Assembly: GCF_900113745.1 (NCBI RefSeq)
Contig: NZ_FOQL01000003.1
Coordinates: 492,229 to 556,228, forward strand
From: Pseudomonas guineae
GTDB taxonomy: Bacteria; Pseudomonadota; Gammaproteobacteria; Pseudomonadales; Pseudomonadaceae
Direction: 5' to 3'
DNA length: 64,000 bases
In this document: one piece after another, positions 57,453 through 64,000 of the stretch
How positions within the stretch are numbered: the stretch's first letter is position 1
Layout: the number at the start of each line of letters is the position of its first letter
Notes under the pieces: model-generated
Told to the model about the DNA's origin: nothing
Databases searched by the model: none
The model's input: the letters and a program-made list of their open reading frames with translations, nothing else
Made by a program: the position numbers and the translations under genes

Positions 57453-59315
57453 TTGACTGTGTTGCTGCGTGTACTTCTACTGTTGTTGCTGCCAACGTTG
57501 GCTCAGGCCACAAGCCTACCGCTTATAGCCAGCAATTCGCCGCAGCTTCTAGGCCCCAGCATGCAAGTCTGGGCAGATCCTGACGGCCTGGCTGACATAC
57601 ACAGCGTTCGCCAGCTCCCCGAATCCGCCTGGCAAGCGGTGGCGCGCCGCGATGCCAGCTTCGGCTATAGCAAACACGCTTACTGGCTGCGCGCCACCCT
57701 GCACAACCCTAGCAATCAGGCAATCAAATGGGTTCTGCTAATCGCCAATCCACTGCTTGATACGCTGGATGCTTATGGCCTGGACGGCGACCGTGTTTAT
57801 AAGTCCGGCGATCAACGGCCCTTTCACCAGCGCTGGATCGATCACCGCCAACTGGTACTGCCGTTCAGCCTAGCGGCTGGAGAAGAGCGCCAGCTGATCT
57901 TAAGGATGCAGACAGACGGCTCGGCTAACCTCAGCGCTAGTTTGATGAGCGAGCAAGCCTTCATCCATCACGAACAGCTCATGTTGCTGCTGCAAGGGTT
58001 GTTCTTCGGCGCGCTACTGGTGATGACGGTTTATAACCTGTCAATTTTCACCATCACCCGTGATCGCAACTACCTGTGGTACAGCCTGTTTGTCGCCAGC
58101 TTTGGTGTCTATCAGTTCATTCAGCTGGGGTTTGCTCTGCAGTGGCTTTGGCCGAATTCACTGGCATGGCATCAGCTGAGCTTTCCCTTCAGCTCAGCCC
58201 TGGCGACCCTGTTCGGCATTTTTTTCACCTACGGCATTCTCGACCTCAAGAACCAACACCCAGCCTACACTTGGATCAGCCGCACATTGCTGAGCTGCAG
58301 TCTGCTGGTAATGGCTCTGGCCCTGACTGCGCCATACCAAGTGGCGCTGTTCGGTAGCTTTGCTCTGCTAATAGTCTGCGCGGTTATCGGCTGCATCATT
58401 ACCGTACTGCGCTGGCGCGCAGGTTATGCGCAGGCCAAATTGTTTGCCCTCGGCTGGTCAGCACTGATTTTCGCCAGCCTATTCAGCGTACTCAGCGGGA
58501 CTGGCGTGATTGCCAACTCACTGCTGACGCTGCACGCCCAACAGATCGGCAGCCTGATAGAGCTGGTGATTTTCTCGATCGCCCTCGGCTCACGTATTCG
58601 CCAAGCCCAAAGCGATTACCAACTGGCTCAGGTACGACTGTTTGCCAAAGAGCATCAGCTGCGCATGGAACAAGCCAAGAGCCTGAACTTGCAACGACAG
58701 ATCAATGAAGGGCTCGAAGCCCGCGTACAGGAACGCACGGCCTCGCTGGAGCAAGCGCTGCAAGAGCTCTCAACGGCCAATCAGCAACTGGCCGAACTCA
58801 GCCGTCGAGACAACCTGACGGGGCTTTTCAACCGCCAGGTACTCAACGAAGAACTCGAGCGCATGCTCGCGCAGGCCAAACGCAGCCGGCAGCCGATTGC
58901 CATGCTAATGATGGACTTGGACCACTTTAAACAGGTCAACGACCAGTATGGCCATCTGATTGGTGACGCCTGCCTGCAGCACGCTGCCCAGCGTATGCAG
59001 CAGCGCATGCGCGGCAACGACTTGCTGGTACGCTTCGGCGGCGAGGAGTTTGCGGTGGTGCTCGGTGATACCGACCAGGTCGGGGCGATGGACTTAGCCG
59101 AACAGTTACGTGACGACGTGGCCACTCATCCATGCCTGCATAAAGGGCTGAGCATTGGCCTGAGCCTGAGTATTGGCGTCTATGCGCTGATTCCGGATGC
59201 CAAGTGCAATCGTGAACAGCTGCTGCGCCATGCCGACCACGCGCTGTACCAAGCCAAAGCTGCTGGCCGAAACCAAGTGATCAGCTACGAGAGCAACGCC
59301 CTGGGTGATGCCTGA
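57453..59315 (+). CDS. 7TMR-DISM diguanylate cyclase
   Basis: A 620-aa membrane protein. A signal peptide (MTVLLRVLLLLLLPTLAQA) leads to a periplasmic 7TMR-DISMED2-type sensor (about 25-165), then seven membrane helices (about 178-385), a coiled-coil linker, and a GGDEF domain (about 455-615) with active RFGGEEF. It would make c-di-GMP in response to an external ligand. TTG at 57453 is the likeliest start, with GTG at 57459 an alternative; neither has a strong ribosome site. It is divergent from pgl. Confidence 0.9.
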   Translation: MTVLLRVLLLLLLPTLAQATSLPLIASNSPQLLGPSMQVWADPDGLADIHSVRQLPESAWQAVARRDASFGYSKHAYWLRATLHNPSNQAIKWVLLIANPLLDTLDAYGLDGDRVYKSGDQRPFHQRWIDHRQLVLPFSLAAGEERQLILRMQTDGSANLSASLMSEQAFIHHEQLMLLLQGLFFGALLVMTVYNLSIFTITRDRNYLWYSLFVASFGVYQFIQLGFALQWLWPNSLAWHQLSFPFSSALATLFGIFFTYGILDLKNQHPAYTWISRTLLSCSLLVMALALTAPYQVALFGSFALLIVCAVIGCIITVLRWRAGYAQAKLFALGWSALIFASLFSVLSGTGVIANSLLTLHAQQIGSLIELVIFSIALGSRIRQAQSDYQLAQVRLFAKEHQLRMEQAKSLNLQRQINEGLEARVQERTASLEQALQELSTANQQLAELSRRDNLTGLFNRQVLNEELERMLAQAKRSRQPIAMLMMDLDHFKQVNDQYGHLIGDACLQHAAQRMQQRMRGNDLLVRFGGEEFAVVLGDTDQVGAMDLAEQLRDDVATHPCLHKGLSIGLSLSIGVYALIPDAKCNREQLLRHADHALYQAKAAGRNQVISYESNALGDA

Positions 59316-59423
59316 AACTGAATGACCAGGCGTTTAAGCACTACAAGCAGAGCTTTATCGATATGACCATTAATTAAGCAGCACACATAATTCATTATCG
59401 CCGTAGATATTTTTCAGGCGGCC

Positions 59424-59466
59424 TAAAAAACAAAAGGGCCATTCAATTAAGAATGACCCTTCAAAA
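59424..59466 (-). terminator. Terminator of the tRNA-Ala/tRNA-Glu unit
   Basis: Minus strand AAGGGTCATTC pairs with GAATGGCCCTT (59451-59461 with 59434-59444, one G-T), and T-rich sequence follows. It lies 26 nt past the tRNA-Glu gene. Confidence 0.8.
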
Positions 59467-59486
59467 TCCCGCAGAACGGGCAAAAA

Positions 59487-59562
59487 TGGCGTCCCCTAGG
59501 GGACTCGAACCCCTGTTACCGCCGTGAAAGGGCGGTGTCCTAGGCCACTAGACGAAGGGGAC
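59487..59562 (-). tRNA. tRNA-Glu (TTC)
   Basis: A 76-nt cloverleaf with acceptor GTCCCCT/AGGGGAC, D arm TCGTCTAGTGG, anticodon loop CTTTCAC (TTC), T arm GGGGTTCGAGTCCCC and encoded CCA. It is second in the two-tRNA transcript. Confidence 0.97.
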
Positions 59563-59625
59563 GTAACCCTTCTACAACCAACCAGCTACTAGAACTAGTT
59601 GTGGCAAGCCTTACGGCTTTGAAAA

Positions 59626-59701
<76 letters not shown>

Positions 59702-59719
59702 ATCTCAAGGACGGGGCGC

Positions 59720-59748
59720 ATGTTAAGAGTGCGCCCACCATCTGTCAA
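59720..59748 (-). promoter_or_regulatory. Promoter of the tRNA-Ala/tRNA-Glu unit
   Basis: Minus strand TTGACA (59743-59748, perfect -35) and TAACAT (59720-59725) are 17 nt apart. They end 18 nt before the tRNA-Ala 5' end. GCGCCCC follows the -10, again a GC-rich discriminator. Confidence 0.8.
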
Positions 59749-59847
59749 CATTATTTTTACCTGCAAGCCTATTCTTTATGCTGACAGAACAACCACTTAC
59801 CCCATCTCATAGCGCCAAAACGACGAGCGGATGGGGCAATCAGCGAC

Positions 59848-61329
59848 TTAGGCTATAGCCGCCAGCAACTTTTCCCACTCTTTGTTTTCTTTCTTCGACA
59901 CACCACCGAGCAGCTCAATGGCTTGGCGCAGACGGAAACGGGTCAAATCCGGACCAAGGATCTCCATGGCATCGAGTACCGACACCGAGCTGGCCTGCCC
60001 CGTAATCGCGGCGAACATCAACGGCATGGCGTCGCGCAGCTTAAGCTCCAAGTGCTCGACTACCGCCTGAATACAGCCAGTAATCGGCTCCTTCTCCCAT
60101 TGGCGCAAGGCTTCCAGCTTCCAAAGAATGAGCTGCATGACCTGACGCACTTGGTCGGCCGAGAGTTTTTTATGCGCGAACAGTGCGGCATCTGGTGCCA
60201 CGCCACCGGCGAAGAAGAAACTGGCTAACGGTGCAATCTGGCTAAAGGTTTCCACCCTACCCTGCACATGCGGGGCAATTTGCATCAGATAATCGTTGTT
60301 GAAGGCCCACTTCTGCGCACCAGCGGCAAACTCTTCAACGCTCAGCTCACGCATCCACTGACCATTGAGCCAGGACAACTTCTCCAGATCGAAGATCGGC
60401 CCGCCCAGTGAGACCCGGTTTATATCGAAGTGCTCGACCATCTCGTCAAGGCTGAACTTCTCACGCTCATCCGGCATCGACCAGCCCATGCGCCCAAGGT
60501 AGTTAAGCATCGCTTGCGGCAGGAAGCCCATGCGCTCGTAAAAGGTGATCGAGGTCGGGTTTTTCCGCTTGGACAGCTTGCTCTTGTCCGGATTGCGCAG
60601 CAGCGGCATGTAGCACAGTTGCGGTTTGTCCCAACCGAAGTATTCGTACAGCAGAATCAGCTTGGGTGCCGATGGCAGCCATTCTTCGCCACGCAACACG
60701 TGGGTGATGCCCATGAGGTGGTCGTCGACCACGTTGGCCAGGAAATAGGTCGGCAGGCCGTCAGTCTTCATCAACACTTGCATGTCCATGCGATCCCACG
60801 GGATCTCAACTTCACCACGCAGCATGTCCGGCACCACGCACACGCCGTTAGTCGGCACCTTCATGCGCACTACATTCGGCTCACCTGCCGCCAAACGCTG
60901 CTGCACCTCGGCGGCCGACAGGTTCATGCAATGGCCGTCATAACGCGGCGTCTGCTTAGCTTCCATCTGTTCGGCGCGCACTTTATCCAGGCGCTCGGCG
61001 CTGCAGAAACAGTGGAAAGCATGGCCTTTTTCCACCAGCTCAGCGCTGTACTTCTGATAGATGTGACCGCGCTCACTCTGCCGATACGGGCCGTGCGGGC
61101 CGCCAACATCCGGACCCTCGCTCCACTCAATACCCAACCAACGCAGGGCGTCGTATATCTGCTGTTCCGACTCACGGGTCGAACGCACCTGATCAGTGTC
61201 TTCAATGCGCAGGATAAATTCGCCACCGTGCTGACGGGCAAAGCACAGGTTGAATAGGGCGATATAGGCGGTGCCTACGTGCGGATCACCAGTGGGCGAC
61301 GGCGCGATACGGGTACGAACGGTGGTCAT
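59848..61329 (-). CDS. gltX: Glutamyl-tRNA synthetase
   Basis: A 493-aa class I synthetase that charges tRNA-Glu. The HIGH-type motif is [13 protein letters not shown] (residues about 9-21), and the KMSKS-type motif SKLSKRKNP lies near residue 245. Zinc-ligand Cys residues occur in CFCSAERL and nearby. The ATG at 61329 ([16 protein letters not shown]) fits the family; a start eight codons upstream is less likely. Its own tRNA-Glu gene lies just downstream. Confidence 0.97.
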   Translation of the reverse strand: MTTVRTRIAPSPTGDPHVGTAYIALFNLCFARQHGGEFILRIEDTDQVRSTRESEQQIYDALRWLGIEWSEGPDVGGPHGPYRQSERGHIYQKYSAELVEKGHAFHCFCSAERLDKVRAEQMEAKQTPRYDGHCMNLSAAEVQQRLAAGEPNVVRMKVPTNGVCVVPDMLRGEVEIPWDRMDMQVLMKTDGLPTYFLANVVDDHLMGITHVLRGEEWLPSAPKLILLYEYFGWDKPQLCYMPLLRNPDKSKLSKRKNPTSITFYERMGFLPQAMLNYLGRMGWSMPDEREKFSLDEMVEHFDINRVSLGGPIFDLEKLSWLNGQWMRELSVEEFAAGAQKWAFNNDYLMQIAPHVQGRVETFSQIAPLASFFFAGGVAPDAALFAHKKLSADQVRQVMQLILWKLEALRQWEKEPITGCIQAVVEHLELKLRDAMPLMFAAITGQASSVSVLDAMEILGPDLTRFRLRQAIELLGGVSKKENKEWEKLLAAIA

Positions 61330-61365
61330 GGCAGCTCTCAGAGGAATATGCAACGGGCAATCGTT

Positions 61366-62286
61366 TCAAGGCGGCGATATTAACAGGCTGGCCGCCGCCG
61401 GCTCCAGCAGCCGACCATCCGACAGAGGCAGACTGGTCATCAGGAAATCAAGAAAGGTTTTCACTTTCATCGCCTGGAAGCGCCGTGAAGGATAGACGGC
61501 ATACAACTCGCCCTCAGGCAAGCAGGCCTCTGGTAATAGCTCAATCAAGCGGCCTTCAGCCACCGCCAACGCGGTGATCATTACCGGTAGACCGGCAATC
61601 CCCGCGCCTGCCAGCGCCGCCTCACGAGCAAAGGTTATGTTGTTACACGCCAATGCGCGCTGGCAGGCAATGCTCTCACCCAATAACGGCCAATATCGCG
61701 GCGAGTCATTCGGCAGCACAATTGCCCGATGCCCCAGTAACTCCGCCGTCGCTTGCGGCGTGCCATGCAGGGCCAGGTAGTCAGGGCTGGCATATAAACG
61801 CCGACGGGTCTCAAATAATTTGCGCGCGATCAGCGTCGAGTCCTGTGGCTGACCGACCAAAATGGCAATATCAATGCCCTCCTCAACCGGGTCCACATGC
61901 CGCGACGTCAGCTCCACTTCGGCATTGATCTGTGGATACAGGCGCATGAAATCGCCCAGCACGCGCCCAAGAAATAACTGGCCGAACTCAATCGGCGCCG
62001 TGATCCGCAGCAAGCCGGAAGGCTCCTGCTGCAGTTGCATCACCGCCTGCTCGGCTTCGGCAAAGTCGAGCATGATCTGCCGACACCGCTCGTAATAGGC
62101 CTGCCCCACCTCGGTCAGGCGTAATTTACGCGTGGTGCGATTGATCAAGCGCACCCCAAGGCGCTCTTCGAGCAAGGCGATACGCCGGCTGACGGTCGAC
62201 TTCTGCATACCCAACCCCTGCGCTGCCAGGGTGAAACTGTGACACTCGACCACCCGCGTGAAGATCAGCGCATCATCCAAGCCCAT
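61366..62286 (-). CDS. LysR-family transcriptional regulator
   Basis: A 306-aa regulator with the N-terminal helix-turn-helix SFTLAAQGLGMQKSTVSRRIALLEERL (about 17-43) and an effector domain of the CrgA/AaeR-like group (LRITAPIEFGQLFLGRVLGDF). It is divergent from the EmrAB-type genes with a short gap, so it probably controls them. The ATG at 62286 (MGLDDALIFTRVVE) is standard. Confidence 0.93.
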   Translation of the reverse strand: MGLDDALIFTRVVECHSFTLAAQGLGMQKSTVSRRIALLEERLGVRLINRTTRKLRLTEVGQAYYERCRQIMLDFAEAEQAVMQLQQEPSGLLRITAPIEFGQLFLGRVLGDFMRLYPQINAEVELTSRHVDPVEEGIDIAILVGQPQDSTLIARKLFETRRRLYASPDYLALHGTPQATAELLGHRAIVLPNDSPRYWPLLGESIACQRALACNNITFAREAALAGAGIAGLPVMITALAVAEGRLIELLPEACLPEGELYAVYPSRRFQAMKVKTFLDFLMTSLPLSDGRLLEPAAASLLISPP

Positions 62287-62392
62287 GATTGTTCCCTATA
62301 AGCAACAAAGTTTATGAAGTCTAACGACTACAGGCGTGAAAGGAACACTGCTAAATTTGCTTACACTTTTGCCCGAGCGTCGAGCGCCCGCT

Positions 62393-63442
62393 ATGCCCGC
62401 CCAACTGAAACGCCGCCTGTTCATTTTCATAACTATTCTTGGCCTAATTGCCGCCGCCCTTTTCGGTCATTGGCTGCTGGTCGGTCGCTACCTTGAAAGC
62501 ACCGACAACGCCTACGTACAGGGCGAGATCACCCGCGTATCCAGCCAACTTGGCGCGCGCATTGAGCAGGTGTTGGTGCAGGACAATCAACACGTCGAAA
62601 AAGGCGAGTTGCTATTGGTGCTGGAAAGCGCCGATTTCGAGCTGGCCAAGCACCGCGCCGTCGCAACCCTGGCGACGCGCGAAGCCGAACTCAGCCAGGC
62701 GCGCAGCACGCTGCACCAACAAGGCAGCCTGATTGCCGCCAGCCAGGCCGATGTCTCGGCGAGCGAAGCAACCCTAGGGCGCACGCAGATAGACCTTTCA
62801 CGCGCCCAAGCCTTGCGCAAGCCAGGTTTCGTCTCCGAAGAACGCGTTACCACCTTGGCAGCCGACAGCCGCATCGCCCGCTCGCACGTCAGCAAAGCTC
62901 AGGCTGACTTGCAGGCTCAGCGCCAGCAGATCAACACCCTTAACGCCGAGATCAAGCGCCTGCAAGCACAGATCGCCAGCGCCCGCAGCGACCTGGCGCA
63001 AACCGAGCTGAACCTCACACGCACCCAGATTCACGCACCGATTAGCGGCTTTATCGGCCAGCGTGCCGCACGCAACGGCCAAGTCGTCCAGGCGGGTGCT
63101 TACCTGCTGTCACTGGTGCCTGACGAGGAAATCTGGATTCAGGCCAACTTCAAAGAGACCCAGATCGGCCGCATGCACCCTGGGCAAAGCGCTGAACTGA
63201 CCTTCGACAGCTTTCCCGATACCGCCATCGAAGCCCAGGTAGAGAGCCTGTTCGCCGCGTCCGGCGCGCAGTTCAGCCTGCTGCCGCCTGACAATGCCAC
63301 CGGCAACTTCACCAAGGTGGTGCAACGCATTCCCGTGAAACTGACCTTCGCCGCGGACAACCCGCTCAAGGGCTTGATCCGCCCGGGCATGTCGGTCGAA
63401 GTCACAATCGATATCAGCGGCGACACTCGCCATGGCGGCTGA
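62393..63442 (+). CDS. HlyD/EmrA-type periplasmic adaptor protein
   Basis: A 349-aa membrane-fusion protein of an MFS efflux system. One N-terminal membrane helix (LFIFITILGLIAAALFG) is followed by the lipoyl half (STDNAYVQGEI), a coiled-coil hairpin (about 95-205), the second lipoyl half (IHAPISGFIGQRAARNGQVV) and a beta barrel. It would link the inner-membrane EmrB-type pump to an outer-membrane channel not seen here. ATG at 62393 is chosen; a GTG at 62336 adds 19 residues. Overlaps the next gene by 11 nt. Confidence 0.92.
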   Translation: MPAQLKRRLFIFITILGLIAAALFGHWLLVGRYLESTDNAYVQGEITRVSSQLGARIEQVLVQDNQHVEKGELLLVLESADFELAKHRAVATLATREAELSQARSTLHQQGSLIAASQADVSASEATLGRTQIDLSRAQALRKPGFVSEERVTTLAADSRIARSHVSKAQADLQAQRQQINTLNAEIKRLQAQIASARSDLAQTELNLTRTQIHAPISGFIGQRAARNGQVVQAGAYLLSLVPDEEIWIQANFKETQIGRMHPGQSAELTFDSFPDTAIEAQVESLFAASGAQFSLLPPDNATGNFTKVVQRIPVKLTFAADNPLKGLIRPGMSVEVTIDISGDTRHGG

Positions 63443-64000
63443 TGCCCTGATTCGCCCCGCTGGCGAACCAAGCCGGCGCGACTGGATTGCGGTGATGAGC
63501 GCCATGCTCGGCGCATTCATGGCCGTGCTGGACATCCAGATCACCAATTCATCTCTCAAGGACATCCAGGGCGCGCTGTCGGCTACCCTGGAAGAAGGCT
63601 CGTGGATCTCCACCTCTTATCTGGTTGCAGAGATCATCATGATCCCGCTCACCGCATGGCTGGTGCAGCTGCTCTCAGCGCGGCGCTTGGCGGTGTGGGT
63701 GTCCATCGGCTTTCTGTTTTCCTCATTACTCTGTTCACTGGCCTGGAGCCTGGAAAGCATGATTGTATTCCGCGCCATGCAAGGTTTTACTGGCGGCGCG
63801 CTGATCCCCCTGGCGTTCACCCTAACGCTGATCAAACTGCCCGAGCATCACCGCGCCAAGGGCATGGCGCTGTTTGCCCTAACCGCGACCTTCGCGCCGT
63901 CAATCGGCCCGACACTCGGCGGCTGGCTGACCGAAAACTTCGGCTGGGAATACATCTTCTACATCAACGTGCCGCCGGGCCTGCTGATGATTGCCGGGCT
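63432..64000 (+). CDS. EmrB-type DHA2 MFS transporter, cut by right edge
   Basis: The first 189 residues of a drug:proton antiporter of the DHA2 (14-helix) family. It starts MAADALIRPAGEPSRRDWIA; AMLGAFMAVLDIQITNSSLKDIQ is the conserved helix 1 motif, and TFAPSIGPTLGGWLTENFGW is motif C. The ATG at 63432 overlaps the adaptor gene by 11 nt. With the adaptor and the LysR gene it forms a regulated efflux module. Confidence 0.93.
   Translation, partial: MAADALIRPAGEPSRRDWIAVMSAMLGAFMAVLDIQITNSSLKDIQGALSATLEEGSWISTSYLVAEIIMIPLTAWLVQLLSARRLAVWVSIGFLFSSLLCSLAWSLESMIVFRAMQGFTGGALIPLAFTLTLIKLPEHHRAKGMALFALTATFAPSIGPTLGGWLTENFGWEYIFYINVPPGLLMIAG

Overview
The window reads as ordinary chromosome of a gamma-proteobacterium of the genus Pseudomonas, GC by eye in the high fifties. 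The basis is gene content and order. From memory, the run pepN, yeaC-like, rhomboid, nadK, fadH, an xcp-type type II secretion cluster, metZ-purF-cvpA-dedD-folC-accD-trpF-truA-fimV-asd-leuBDC, ibpA and gltX follows the PA3083 to PA3137 stretch of P. aeruginosa PAO1. No insertion sequence, phage, integron or CRISPR array is visible.

Layout. 1-3728: a gene cut by the left edge and an envelope pair (DUF1302 and DUF1329). 3729-4360: non-coding, with two strong inverted repeats. 4361-19645: housekeeping and poorly known genes, mostly minus strand: pepN, a coupled yeaC-like/DUF2797 pair, a glpG/phosphoesterase/nadK chain, DUF1853, a cyclic-nucleotide/rhodanese protein, a PLP enzyme coupled to a coiled-coil protein, an NTF2-like protein, fadH and a divergent AraC regulator, and a 28-codon acidic gene. 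19823-20188: tRNA-Val and two identical tRNA-Asp genes. 20334-30564: a complete gsp/xcp type II secretion locus in two divergent units, gspEFGHIJKLM and gspCD. 30689-47267: a long minus-strand series for methionine, purine, folate, fatty acid, tryptophan, tRNA modification, FimV, aspartate-semialdehyde dehydrogenase plus a paralog, and leucine synthesis. 47454-51749: a LysR regulator and a five-PAS GGDEF/EAL protein. 51798-53534: ibpA behind a sigma-32 promoter and a ROSE-like RNA thermometer, a truncated SDR gene, and dusC. 53688-57358: an Entner-Doudoroff operon pgl-edd-eda plus a thioesterase. 57453-61329: a 7TMR-DISM GGDEF protein, tRNA-Ala and tRNA-Glu, and gltX. 61366-64000: a LysR regulator divergent from an EmrAB-type efflux pair, the second gene cut by the right edge.

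How it fits together. The gsp genes encode the envelope-spanning machine for exoprotein export; the prepilin peptidase and gspN are not here. The leu, met and asd genes supply amino acids from the aspartate and branched-chain pathways. pgl-edd-eda would run 6-phosphogluconolactone to pyruvate and glyceraldehyde-3-phosphate, with no zwf or glucokinase gene nearby. Two large c-di-GMP proteins suggest input into surface or biofilm control.

I see no clearly new multi-gene system. The most useful observations are the ibpA thermometer and heat-shock promoter, the truncated SDR gene, the pgl-edd-eda arrangement, a catalytic-cysteine-less asd paralog, the 28-aa acidic gene, a 23-codon leader frame overlapping the five-PAS gene, a possible GIY-YIG-like core in DUF2797, and a perfect 17-bp-arm palindrome near pepN.
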